Below are positions 1 to 8,369 of a stretch of DNA of 64,000 nt, piece by piece. A model generated the notes under the pieces. The model did no database searches and was not told the origin of the DNA. It saw nothing but the letters and a program-made list of their open reading frames with translations. Origin of the DNA: Desulfovibrio inopinatus DSM 10711 (lineage in GTDB: Bacteria; Desulfobacterota; Desulfovibrionia; Desulfovibrionales; Desulfovibrionaceae). Within the stretch, counting starts at the first letter, position 1; the number at the start of each line of letters is the position of its first letter. A program made the translations under genes and the position numbers. The stretch spans positions 1-64,000 of the forward strand of contig NZ_AUBP01000002.1 in the NCBI RefSeq assembly GCF_000429305.1, read 5' to 3'.

Positions 1-95
1 CTTCTCAAACCACCGTTGAATTTTCTTGAATCCTGAACTGAACCTGAAAAAAAAGTGGTTGAAAATCTTCCATGAACCATTCAATTCAGCATAGT
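1..95. repeat. 95-bp direct repeat, left copy
   Basis: This segment recurs at 3953-4047 with one mismatch (G at 61, A at 4013). The match stops sharply after position 95, where IS3-like sequence begins. The left limit cannot be seen because the copy starts at the window edge, so the repeat may be longer. It is far too long for a transposon target duplication. It brackets the AT-rich island with its two insertion sequences. Confidence 0.9.
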
Positions 96-887
96 TGCGC
101 TTCCCTCCAAAATTAGGACCACCCGTTAAGGTGGAATCTGCGTCCTGAAACAGATAACAAAGGACGTATGACAATGGGCCGCATACGAGCAAACCGTCGT
201 CCAGCCACCCCATCTATCCCTACTTGCTGAGGGATGTGGAGATAGAGCGGGTTAATCAGGTTTGGAGTGCAGATATTACGTATATCCCGATGGAGCGCGG
301 TTTCTTGTATCTGACAGCGGTGATTGACTGGTGGAGTCGGTATGTACTTGCTTGGGAGCTTTCCAACACGATGGAGAGCTCATTTTGTGTTTCAGCGCTG
401 GACCGTGCCCTGGGATTCGGCAGGCCGGAGGTCTTCAATACAGATCAGAGAGCGCAGTTTACAAGTCATGAATTCACAAGCGTATTGCTGCAAAATGAAA
501 TTGCCATCACAGCATGGACGGCAAAGGCAGGGCGCTGGATAATGTTTTTGTGGAGCGGCTGTAGTGGACAGTGAAATACGAGGATGTCTACCCGCGAGCC
601 TATTCGAATGGGGCGTCGCTTTACAAAGGACTTGGGCGTTATTTTAAATACTACAATGAGGAACGAAAGTATTCTTCCTTGGACAAAAGGACACCGGCTG
701 AAGTATTCACGGAGGCTATTAGACCGAATTGAATGCCGCCGCCATCGTTCCGCTCCGCCTTCAGCCCTTCGGGCTGCCCCTGTCGGGGACGGGCTCCGCT
801 CCACGATGACGGCAAGAAGAAAGATAAGAAGCCCCAAAAGAAGATCAACATAGACCTGCAGATCCTACCTTAATTTTGCCGGTCGGT
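96..887 (+). mobile_element. IS3-family element remnant
   Basis: The transposase remnant at 170-732 sits between weakly matching ends. The left end (about 104-118) and the reverse complement of the right end (about 866-880) share a CAAAATTA core followed by GG. The left boundary coincides with the end of the 95-bp repeat. An IS3 element is normally 1.2-1.5 kb and this one is under 0.8 kb, so much of orfA and the start of orfB are missing. The exact ends are uncertain. Confidence 0.5.
170..732 (+). pseudogene. IS3-family transposase OrfB remnant, broken
   Basis: The DDE integrase core (rve) of an IS3-type OrfB is recognisable. HPIYPYLLRDVEIERVNQVW lies in frame from 206, followed by DITYIPM and the NTDQ motif with the second acidic residue. 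Around 505-512 the reading frame shifts. Homology then resumes as SMDGKGRALDNVFVERL, meets an in-frame TAG, and continues as YEDVYPRAYSNG and the typical NEERKYSSLDKRTPAEVF ending at TGA 730-732. The part upstream of about 180 does not match an OrfB N-terminus, so there is also an internal deletion. The enzyme is dead unless supplied in trans. Confidence 0.85.
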
Positions 888-1019
888 GGTTTAAAGATGG
901 GGGGGAGGCCAGAAATCCCATTTGGTGGTTGGTGCTGTGATAAATTTTGAAAGAGCAGAATCAGAGAAGCTATCTCAGCAAATCAATATGTTGATGAATT
1001 CCGTTGAAGATTAAAGTTA

Positions 1020-1553
1020 TTAATTTTTTCTTTTATAATGAGTTTGGGTGTACATATCTGATACAACTTTTGTATCGATAAGTTGGAACTCTTTTGAAGT
1101 GGTTAATTCTCCGAATAATGATTTACCACCACCCAATAAGATTGGAATAGTAGCAATTATCATCTCATCAATTAAATCTTCTTCTAAAAAATTTTGAATT
1201 GTTTTTCCACCGTCTATGTATAAGTCATTGTAACCTTTGTTATTTAGCGACTTAACAATATCTGTAGGATTTCCATTAATCAGTTCAATTTTATCTTCAT
1301 ATTCGTTTGGAATTGTTTTCATTGAATTACTGACAACAAATACTTTTTTTGAATAAGGCCAATCCCCACCAAATCCTTTTACTGTATCAAAAGTATTTCG
1401 TCCCATTACTAAGCAATCGATACTATCCATAAAATTGTTAAAATTAGATTGACTTTCATCATCCATTGGTACTGCATTCAGCCAATCAACCGAAGAGTTT
1501 TTGTCTGCTATATACCCATCTAAACTCACAGCAATATAAATTTTGTTCGACAT
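1020..1553 (-). CDS. Dihydrofolate reductase-family protein (RibD C-terminal domain)
   Basis: This 177-residue protein has the DHFR/RibD-C fold signature: IYIAVSLDGYIA at the N-terminus, CLVMGRNTFD near residue 48, then VFVVSNS, DLYIDGGKTIQNFLEEDLIDEM and PILLGGGKSLF. The family reduces pterin- or pyrimidine-like substrates with NAD(P)H. The true substrate of these YwjB/YyaP-like members is mostly unknown. An AAGG ribosome site lies 6 nt before the ATG. The gene is strikingly AT-rich, with many AAT/AAA/TTT codons, unlike the genes right of 4300, and it lies between two mobile elements. This indicates acquisition from a low-GC donor. A true folA is less likely because the length and motifs fit the RibD-C branch. 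Confidence 0.82.
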   Translation of the reverse strand: MSNKIYIAVSLDGYIADKNSSVDWLNAVPMDDESQSNFNNFMDSIDCLVMGRNTFDTVKGFGGDWPYSKKVFVVSNSMKTIPNEYEDKIELINGNPTDIVKSLNNKGYNDLYIDGGKTIQNFLEEDLIDEMIIATIPILLGGGKSLFGELTTSKEFQLIDTKVVSDMYTQTHYKRKN

Positions 1554-1840
1554 ATTAAACCTTCATATTAGATATATTGATTTATCGATTACTATCATCT
1601 GATGTCGTTACTGTATATTTTACCATTTCTATTTTGATCTTTTGCTGATTTTTTCAGCAATATTTATCATCCATAAATATGCCCAACTCTGACTGAATTT
1701 GGTTAACATTAAAGAGAAATCATCAATGATGAGGAAGTGGTAGTGGTGTACCGATAATCCGTTCAAATAGGGGGGCTTTAACCCTAATCTGTAATCAATT
1801 TTGGAAAGAAACAGAGAATTCTGAGCAAAACTTCAGAAAA

Positions 1841-2005
1841 TGCTACTAATTTTGCTACTACTGAAAAATCAGCCCCTATATACTCAAATTTGGGTGGTAT
1901 GCCAAACCTTTTAGACAAAGAAAAACCCCCTTAAAAACATAAATTTTTAAGGGGGGGTGGATGGGTTTGCTACTAAAAATTTTAGTAGCAAAAATAGTAG
2001 CAAAT
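1841..2005. repeat. TGCTACTA motif cluster with 27-bp palindrome
   Basis: The octamer TGCTACTA occurs on the plus strand at 1841-1848, 1853-1860 and 1968-1975, and inverted at 1983-1990 and 1995-2002. Two of the copies form a near-perfect palindrome with 13-bp arms (1966-1978 and 1980-1992) around one central base. Five copies of an octamer in 165 bp is not expected by chance. This could be a binding array of an integrase, excisionase or replication protein, or an attachment site. No integrase gene is visible in the window. Confidence 0.6.
1926..1955 (-). terminator. Strong hairpin, likely terminator
   Basis: A perfect 12-bp stem (CCCCCTTAAAAA pairing with TTTTTAAGGGGG) has a 6-nt loop. On the minus strand the stem is followed by a short run of T. 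It lies 350 bp beyond the IS256 transposase stop, between TGCTACTA motifs. It could instead be a structural part of an attachment or origin site. Confidence 0.55.
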
Positions 2006-2265
2006 CAGTGTTTTTTCACCCTATTTTGAGAGCTATGGTTACTATTCTGTTACTATTTTAATTTTACACCTTTGTAACCGATTGATTACAAAAGGAAAAT
2101 TTTGGTGTGGGTGGTAGTTTACATCATGCCCAGACAGTGAATTCAGGAATTGAAAGAGGACGAGATGTCTCAAGATGAAATTATGGCGATCACGGAGAGG
2201 GCGATTGCTCAACATGAAGCTACTGAGCGAGTTAAAAGCCTTGATGTCTGTGAGGAGAAATCATG

Positions 2266-2274
2266 TCTGGAATG
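2266..2274. repeat. 9-bp target-site duplication, left
   Basis: TCTGGAATG directly abuts the left inverted repeat of the IS256-type element and is repeated exactly at 3667-3675. Confidence 0.92.
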
Positions 2275-3666
2275 GAGTTATAGTCAAATGTGGTGTTTGT
2301 GGTCAGGCGGCTTCCCTGCCAGATTCATCCATGTCCTCAGCCAAGACTTCTTCGCCGTTGACGAATTTCGTACCAGTGATCAGTTTGTCGAGCAGTTTAT
2401 ATCCGCGTAATCGGCGCCAGCTTTGTTGTGCGGATTGAACCAGCTTGAAGACCATTGCCCGGATCGTATCCCTCGAAACACAGCCTCTGGTTTTACTCGT
2501 CCGTAATCGAACTGTGGCAAAGGTCGATTCAATCGGGTTGGTCGTCCGGATGTGCGCCCAGTGTTCCGCTGGAAAATCATAGAAGATCAAGAGTTCTTCT
2601 CTGTCCTTTTTGAGACATTGAGCAGCCTTGGGATATTTGGCTTCGTACTTTTTGAGAAACAAATCGAAAGCCTTGTTCGCCTCCTCGTGCGTTGCGGCCA
2701 TCCAGATTTCATGCAAACCGGCCTTGGCTTTCTTTTGAATGGATTTAGGCAGCTTATTGAGAACATTGGCCGTTTTGTGAACCCAACAGCGTTGCTGCTT
2801 GGTTCCAGGAAAGAGTTTACGCAATGCCGCCCAAAAACCGAGGGCACCGTCTGCAATAGCCAGGCTGGGAGGGATTTCTAGACCACGAGTTTTGAGATCA
2901 ACGAGCAATTCGTACCAGCTTTGCTCGGATTCACGGAACCCGTCTTCCACGGCAAGAAGCTCTTTGCGACCATCCGTCGTAGCGCCAATGACCACAAGGA
3001 TGCATTGGCGGTCATCATCAGCCCGAATATTGAAGTACACGCCGTCAGCCCAAATATAGATGTAATGGTGCCCCTTCAAGGAACGCTTGTTCCATTCCTG
3101 ATGTTCATCCTGCCATTGTTGCTTCAATCGGCCGATACTGCTTGAAGACAACCCTTGCGCTTTATCTCCGAACAATGCCGTCAAAACCTTTTTAAAATCG
3201 CCGGTGGAAATGCCGTGCAGATACAGCAAAGGTAAAAAATCTTCGATGCTCTCCGTACGCTTCAGATACGGCGGAACAAGTTTGGAAGTGAATTTGATCC
3301 CGTTGCCAGTTCTGTCGCGAACCTTCGGCACCTTCACGGGGACCGGACCCGCTCCAGTAAGAATATCACGTTCAGGGAGATAACCGTTTCGGACAACGCC
3401 CTTTTTACCGTCAGCGAGAGGCTGAGCAACACGTTCCAATAGTTCTTGAACTTCGATTTCAAGAGCTTGCGCCAAAATCTGCATTGCTCCTTGCCGAGCC
3501 AATTCTGTCAACATATCCCGCTTTGCAGCTTGCTCCTCAAAGATCGAAATACTATCCTTGCTCATGGGGGACGTACCTCCAGTTTGTCGGTTTCCATCGT
3601 GGATTCTCACCCGACAGGGTACGTCACCCCTCCTACCTCTTCAAACACCACTTTTGGGTATAACTC
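2275..3666 (-). mobile_element. IS256-family insertion sequence, complete, 1392 bp
   Basis: Imperfect terminal inverted repeats of about 25 bp are seen: 2275-2299 against the complement of 3642-3666, sharing GAGTTATA, CAAA and GTGGTGTTTG. The element is flanked by a perfect 9-bp direct duplication, within the 8-9 bp known for IS256 elements, and carries one intact transposase. Intact ends, gene and duplication indicate recent insertion. Confidence 0.93.
2303..3565 (-). CDS. IS256-family (Mutator-type) transposase
   Basis: This 420-residue DDE transposase should act on the inverted repeats around it. The likely catalytic residues are in WADGVYFN (first Asp), LAIADGALGFW (second Asp) and NPIESTFATVR (Glu). 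CWVHKTANVLNKLP, between the second Asp and the Glu, is typical of the family. An upstream in-frame start exists at 3610, but MSKDSISIF at 3565 is preferred because GGAGG lies 10 nt before it. The frame is complete and near the usual 400 residues, so the enzyme is probably functional. The stop codon lies only 28 bp from the end of the element. Confidence 0.95.
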   Translation of the reverse strand: MSKDSISIFEEQAAKRDMLTELARQGAMQILAQALEIEVQELLERVAQPLADGKKGVVRNGYLPERDILTGAGPVPVKVPKVRDRTGNGIKFTSKLVPPYLKRTESIEDFLPLLYLHGISTGDFKKVLTALFGDKAQGLSSSSIGRLKQQWQDEHQEWNKRSLKGHHYIYIWADGVYFNIRADDDRQCILVVIGATTDGRKELLAVEDGFRESEQSWYELLVDLKTRGLEIPPSLAIADGALGFWAALRKLFPGTKQQRCWVHKTANVLNKLPKSIQKKAKAGLHEIWMAATHEEANKAFDLFLKKYEAKYPKAAQCLKKDREELLIFYDFPAEHWAHIRTTNPIESTFATVRLRTSKTRGCVSRDTIRAMVFKLVQSAQQSWRRLRGYKLLDKLITGTKFVNGEEVLAEDMDESGREAA

Positions 3667-3675
3667 TCTGGAATG
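3667..3675. repeat. 9-bp target-site duplication, right
   Basis: TCTGGAATG is identical to 2266-2274 and abuts the right inverted repeat. Confidence 0.92.
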
Positions 3676-3952
3676 CAGATGTATACCCAAATGGTATTGG
3701 CTTTATAAAAAAATAATAAATTCAAAGAGATAGTATAGTTATGAATAGCCTGTTGAAGATTTCTGTTTCTTCCATGTTCGAAAGAGCTAACAAGAGGGCG
3801 AAAAGACAAGAGATGTGCGTTTGTTGGTGTTCTGTTCGAATTTATATCAATTTTTTTCATTTAAAAATTCAATAGTTACACTTAAAAAGAACATAACGAC
3901 AGACTATAATAATCATAACAAATTTATACTTTCTTATTTTATTTACTTTCTT

Positions 3953-4047
3953 CTTCTCAAACCACCGTTGAATTTTCTTGAATCCTGAACTGAACCTGAA
4001 AAAAAAGTGGTTAAAAATCTTCCATGAACCATTCAATTCAGCATAGT
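3953..4047. repeat. 95-bp direct repeat, right copy
   Basis: This copy is 94/95 identical to 1-95. Here the sequence continues past the repeat into what looks like native intergenic DNA. Between the interrupted small ORF (end 3733) and this repeat lies AT-rich DNA with no gene. A short open frame begins inside the repeat at 4024, but it has no ribosome site or recognisable protein. Confidence 0.9.
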
Positions 4048-4202
4048 GATGCTCCTGTCACGGGAAGAGGGAATACGGTCGCCAAACCTCAAGACAAAAC
4101 CGAAGTCACCTGGAAAAGACATCAACCTCACCAGCCATTCAGGATGTCATCCTCTTTTGAACGATACAGCTCTTCTATCAACCAACAGCGAAAATCAGGT
4201 TT

Positions 4203-4248
4203 GCACGACAAAGGCCCTTGGTAATATTTCCCAAGGGCCTTTTGTGCA
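4203..4248. terminator. Terminator beyond pepF
   Basis: AAAGGCCCTTGG (4210-4221) pairs with CCAAGGGCCTTT (4231-4242), extended imperfectly outward by GCAC/GTGC to a stem of about 17 bp. Short T runs leave the stem on both strands. It lies 70 bp past the pepF stop and can serve that minus-strand gene. Confidence 0.75.
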
Positions 4249-4314
4249 GTGTGAAAGCGAGAAGCACCGCAAGGATGTGGGGATCAGCGATGCATGAAAA
4301 AAAGACGTAGGTGA

Positions 4315-6117
4315 TTATACTGTCGCGTCGAAGACATCCATATCGTGTTGTATGGTTTCCAAGGCTTGTGCCCAGAAGGCTTCATAACTGATATCCATGT
4401 TGAAGGCTTCAGACACGGCTTGTTCGCATGTCCGCTGGCCAGTAAGGCTTAAGAAGTATTCATACTTGTTAAAGAATTCTGATCCCGATTTTTGAGCGAG
4501 ACTCGTGATGGCACGGCTTAATAAAAAGCCAAACGTGTAAGGAAAATTATAAAAACTGACACCGGAGATATAAAAATGCAATTTCGAAGCCCAAAACAAG
4601 GGGTCAAGTTCGTTGGGATCAAGGGTGTCCCCAAAGCACGTTTCTTGCGCTTCCAACATCAATTCTTTGAGACGTGTAGGGCTTACCTGACCAGCTTTGC
4701 GTTCTTCGTAAAAAGATTTTTCAAAAAGATAACGCATATGAATATCGCAGGTAAAGATAGCCGCATCGTTGAGACGAGCTGTGACAATACTGCGCCGTAT
4801 GGCTTTGCCTTCTTCGTTATCCGGCGCTTGGTTTATAAGGGCTTCCTGAAGAATTGATTCAGCAAATGTACTGGCTGTTTCCGCCAGTGTCATGGGATAC
4901 ATACGAGACAGTGGACGGACATCGCGCAACAAATACCCATGCCAGGCATGACCCAACTCATGGGCTAATGTTTGAATGTCGTTCAAGCTTCCACCAAAGG
5001 TCATGAAGACGCGAGAAAATGGATGTTTATATGAAGTGGAACAAAATGCTCCAGGCCGTTTTCCTGGACGCTTTTCGCTCTCTACGCCTCTCTGAGCGAA
5101 GATTTCACGAACGAATGTACCTAGAGCCGGATAACGTTGATCAAATGCGCTCTGGACGAAATGAGCCCCTTCTGACCATGAGTATCGTGTCCTTGTCGGA
5201 CCGGGAAGCGGACAGCTGATGTCCTGAAAGCCAAGTCTGTCACGCCCGATGAGTTTGGCTTTTTGTTTCAGAAAGGTGTGTGGGATATCCCGGAATTTAT
5301 CAACAGCACGCCACATGGCATCAATGGTTTTTCGCGTCGTAGCTGCATCGAATGCGGCTTGATCAAGAAAGTGAGGAACGCCCCGACGGTCATATAAGGT
5401 CAGACGTGTTCCGGCAATCGCATTCAGACTGGCAGCGGCGACGTGGCAGACTTCATCCCAGGCGGCATTCGAATTGACGAGCGCATTTTTACGGACAATC
5501 GGATCAGGATCATCTAGAAGGCTGCGTTTCTGAGCCATAGGAACCGTTTCAGGTCCGTCTTTGCCCGGCATGGTAAAAGTGAGTTTACTGCTGACATTAT
5601 CGTACAGACGACTCCAGGCACTCAGACCGTCAACCATGAGGTCAGCGGCAAGTTTCTCGAGTTCTGCGCTCATCGTCCATTTTGCTTCTTGCCGTGATCG
5701 TTCAAGATAATACCGAGCGGAATCAAGTGCTCGACGAGAAAGCAATGCCTCAAAATCATCATCATCGACTTTCTTTAATAATGCATCAACCGGTGCCAAA
5801 GCTTTGGAAAACAACGCACCTGTGCGAGAAAGGTTTGCAATGGCAGCGGCATACTGCTCATTTTGGGCGTCAGCTGCAGCCAGACAGTGAAGATAGCACC
5901 CCAAATGCGTTCGGTCGGCAATAATCTTTTCAATACGTAGGATAGCCTCAACCCATGCCTCAGCAGTCTCAGGACCTATGGGTTTGAGTTCGGCCGTCAA
6001 AAGGGCCAACTCATTGAGATCTGATTCCATTTTATCAGTAAAATCAAGATGTTCTTTCCCTCCAAATTCAGGAAAAAACACGGTCATATCCCAATTGGCG
6101 TGCGTATTTAATTCCAT
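4315..6117 (-). CDS. pepF: Oligoendopeptidase F family protein (peptidase M3)
   Basis: This 600-residue cytosolic zinc metallopeptidase is expected to cut short peptides. The HELGH zinc-binding helix sits near residue 387 (LAHELGHAWHG), followed about 25 residues later by TLAETASTFAES, which supplies the third ligand Glu. The all-alpha N-terminal half and the length match the PepF/M3 family. No signal peptide is present. A GGGAGA ribosome site lies about 14 nt upstream of the ATG. The small zinc-ribbon gene ends 33 bp upstream in the same orientation, so the two are probably co-transcribed. Confidence 0.93.
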   Translation of the reverse strand: MELNTHANWDMTVFFPEFGGKEHLDFTDKMESDLNELALLTAELKPIGPETAEAWVEAILRIEKIIADRTHLGCYLHCLAAADAQNEQYAAAIANLSRTGALFSKALAPVDALLKKVDDDDFEALLSRRALDSARYYLERSRQEAKWTMSAELEKLAADLMVDGLSAWSRLYDNVSSKLTFTMPGKDGPETVPMAQKRSLLDDPDPIVRKNALVNSNAAWDEVCHVAAASLNAIAGTRLTLYDRRGVPHFLDQAAFDAATTRKTIDAMWRAVDKFRDIPHTFLKQKAKLIGRDRLGFQDISCPLPGPTRTRYSWSEGAHFVQSAFDQRYPALGTFVREIFAQRGVESEKRPGKRPGAFCSTSYKHPFSRVFMTFGGSLNDIQTLAHELGHAWHGYLLRDVRPLSRMYPMTLAETASTFAESILQEALINQAPDNEEGKAIRRSIVTARLNDAAIFTCDIHMRYLFEKSFYEERKAGQVSPTRLKELMLEAQETCFGDTLDPNELDPLFWASKLHFYISGVSFYNFPYTFGFLLSRAITSLAQKSGSEFFNKYEYFLSLTGQRTCEQAVSEAFNMDISYEAFWAQALETIQHDMDVFDATV

Positions 6118-6150
6118 GTGCCTGACACATCTCCCTTTGAAAAACTTCAG

Positions 6151-6342
6151 TTAATTGAATTCGTTGAAATATCCGCAATTTTCGCAGGAAAAACTGAAAA
6201 ACGTCAGCTCTCCATCCACTTCCTCACATTCGATTTCGTTCGCGTGGCCGCAGTTTTCACAATACACCCTGACGACCTTCATTTCGGAATCAAATTCATA
6301 TTCTTCGCCGCGAATAGTGATCATGTCACTGAATTGAGCCAT
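6151..6342 (-). CDS. Small zinc-ribbon protein
   Basis: This 63-residue acidic protein has two CENCG motifs (CENCGHAN and CENCGYFN) about 25 residues apart, a classic four-Cys zinc ribbon. The frame stays open upstream, but the ATG at 6342 is chosen because AGGAG lies about 8 nt before it (6349-6353). The protein is too small for an enzyme. It could be a nucleic-acid or protein-binding partner. It lies just upstream of pepF in a likely operon. The family is not recognised beyond the ribbon. Confidence 0.75.
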   Translation of the reverse strand: MAQFSDMITIRGEEYEFDSEMKVVRVYCENCGHANEIECEEVDGELTFFSFSCENCGYFNEFN

Positions 6343-6923
6343 GTCATATCTCCTTTGGTTTTCCGACAAAAGAGCACTGATGCACTTTGCACTGATTTTT
6401 TGTCTACGAACCTGTCTACGACCTGTCAATCCGACCAGGCGCGTGAAATTTTTTATGCGTGTTCCCAAAAAGAAATAATTATTAATAAAAATAATAATAG
6501 ATGTTATTAGGGACGTCACTTTGTAGAAAAAGTTTTTATCATACTAAATTTATGATTTATTTTTTAGACAATTCAATCGACGTATAAGGAACGAACGAAC
6601 ATCTCTTAAGATTCAAAGGAGTTTTCTCAAAAAAACGCACACATTTTCGACAAAATTTTCCACAAAAATGATCATAACTATCGTAGTATTTTGAAAATAC
6701 TGAATATAATTCTCTTATGGAGGAAGTTCTGCTCGAGATGCCATACCGGAGCCTTTGAGTATCCATTCAAATTTGTTATATTGTGAATAATTGCATAAAA
6801 TATAGACGATATTGGCATCGATAATGACTACAAAGAAAGATATTGTACTTTTTTGTAAATTGATGCATTATTTTGAAGAAGTATTGGTAGGATTGATTAA
6901 GAAACTTTTACCTGTGATCGTGT
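6343..6923. other. AT-rich divergent intergenic region
   Basis: This region separates the minus-strand zinc-ribbon/pepF operon from the plus-strand Anbu operon and should hold promoters for both. A 69-codon minus-strand frame at 6557-6766 has no ribosome site or recognisable motif and is not called. Confidence 0.6.
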
Positions 6924-8360
6924 ATGATGAACTTCAAGGACTACGACATCGGACCGTATTACGATGAAATGTTCGAAGCGCCGAATCTTCCCCGACCAGG
7001 GGCAAAATTGCTTGCAGAAAAGCTGGAAAGTTTAAGTCAGGATGAAATTCTGGCACGGCAGGAAGCTGCCGAACTGGCTTTTTTCGATATGGGGATCACG
7101 TTTACGGTCTATGGGCATACCGAGGGTACGGAAAAAATTTTTCCTTTTGATATTGTACCGCGCATTATTGAGGCTGCTGATTGGGAACGCCTTGATAGAG
7201 GACTCAAGCAGCGCATTCATGCGTTGAATCTCTTTATTGACGATATCTATCACGACCAAAAGATTATCTCGGACGGTATTGTTCCCGCCGATGTGATTAA
7301 CACTGCTGAGGGCTATTTTAAGCAGTGTCAGGGCATTGATCCTCCGGGTGGAGTATGGTGCCATATTACCGGTACCGACATTGTTCGTAACGATGCCGGA
7401 GAATTTTGTGTTCTGGAAGATAATCTTCGCAGTCCGTCCGGTGTGTCATATGTTATGGCCAACCGACTTATTCTCAAGCGAACCTTCCCACAGGTGTTTG
7501 CTGCTGCCGGAGTCCGTCCGGTGGAAGATTATCCGGCCCACTTGCTGCAAACCCTTCATGATGTCGTGCCAGCTCGGGTGAGTCATCCGGTATGTGCATT
7601 ATTGACTCCAGGTATCTATAATTCCGCGTATTACGAGCATTCATATCTCGCCCAACAAACCGGTATCGAACTTGTGGAAGGTCGTGACCTTATCGTGGAA
7701 AATGACACGGTATTCATGCGGACCACACGCGGTCTGGAACGGGTCGATGTCATTTACCGTCGTGTTGGGGAAGATTTTCTTGATCCCACAGTGTTTCGTC
7801 CGGATTCCTTACTCGGTGTTCCCGGCATTATGGAAGCGTACCGCAAAGGAAATGTGACACTTGTTAACGCTCCGGGGACCGGGGTTGCCGACGATAAAGT
7901 TGTCTACGCCTATGTCCCAGAGATTATAAAATATTATCTTGGTGAAGAAGCGATTATTCCCAACGTACCAACATATCTGTGTTGGCGTGAGAGCGATCGT
8001 GCCTTTGTCCTGGATAATCTTGATAGGCTCGTGGTCAAAGCAGCCAACGAGTCCGGTGGATATGGCATGCTTGTCGGCCCGCATTCCACCCAAGAAGAAC
8101 AGGATGAGTTTGCACGACGCATTAAGGCCAAACCGAGAAATTACATCGCACAACCCACGGTTCAGCTTTCTCGGGTTCCGGTTATTGTCGATCACGGTTT
8201 TGAAGGCCGACATGTCGATTTGCGGCCCTACGTGCTTTATGGAAGTGACATCAGAGTTATTCCCGGAGGGTTAACCCGGGTAGCACTGAAGAAAGGATCA
8301 CTGGTCGTCAACTCGTCCCAAGGGGGCGGGAGCAAAGACACCTGGGTACTTTCACGCTGA
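6924..8360 (+). CDS. Circularly permuted ATP-grasp protein (DUF404/DUF407 type)
   Basis: This 478-residue protein is the first gene of the Anbu operon. ATP-grasp enzymes join a carboxylate to an amine with ATP. This permuted type 2 class is predicted to make peptide-like bonds. Recognisable stretches include CHITGTDIVRN and FCVLEDNLRSPSGVSYV, VLLxPG-like CALLTPGIYNSAYYEH, VKAANESGGYGML in the glycine-rich ATP loop, and VDLRPYVLYG near the C-terminus. Two adjacent ATG codons open the frame and no strong ribosome site is seen. The alpha-E gene follows after 9 bp. The substrate is unknown. Confidence 0.9.
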   Translation: MMNFKDYDIGPYYDEMFEAPNLPRPGAKLLAEKLESLSQDEILARQEAAELAFFDMGITFTVYGHTEGTEKIFPFDIVPRIIEAADWERLDRGLKQRIHALNLFIDDIYHDQKIISDGIVPADVINTAEGYFKQCQGIDPPGGVWCHITGTDIVRNDAGEFCVLEDNLRSPSGVSYVMANRLILKRTFPQVFAAAGVRPVEDYPAHLLQTLHDVVPARVSHPVCALLTPGIYNSAYYEHSYLAQQTGIELVEGRDLIVENDTVFMRTTRGLERVDVIYRRVGEDFLDPTVFRPDSLLGVPGIMEAYRKGNVTLVNAPGTGVADDKVVYAYVPEIIKYYLGEEAIIPNVPTYLCWRESDRAFVLDNLDRLVVKAANESGGYGMLVGPHSTQEEQDEFARRIKAKPRNYIAQPTVQLSRVPVIVDHGFEGRHVDLRPYVLYGSDIRVIPGGLTRVALKKGSLVVNSSQGGGSKDTWVLSR

Positions 8361-8369
8361 GGAGGAAAC

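Larger units (their letters stand above)
1554..2164. other. AT-rich gene-free stretch of the island
   Basis: No convincing gene is seen. The stretch holds a cluster of TGCTACTA motifs, a strong hairpin (both listed separately) and two copies of GTTACTAT near 2038-2060. Confidence 0.6.
2165..3733 (+). pseudogene. Small Cys-rich ORF split by the IS256 element
   Basis: Removing the insertion and one copy of the 9-bp duplication joins 2165-2274 to 3676-3733 in one frame. The result is a 55-residue protein beginning MSQDEIMAITERAIAQHEA and running through CEEKSCLECRC to IPKWYWLYKKIINSKR and a TAG stop. An AGAGG lies 5 nt before the ATG. The four cysteines suggest a metal-binding knuckle, but the family is not recognised. 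The uninterrupted frame and ribosome site make it a real gene candidate of the AT-rich island, now inactivated. Confidence 0.55.

Noticed and set aside
4024-4224. 66-codon plus-strand frame starting inside the right 95-bp repeat
   Set aside because: No ribosome site, no motif, and it ends in the terminator hairpin.
6557-6766. 69-codon minus-strand frame in the AT-rich gap
   Set aside because: No ribosome site and no recognisable features; Cys content is not organised as a knuckle.
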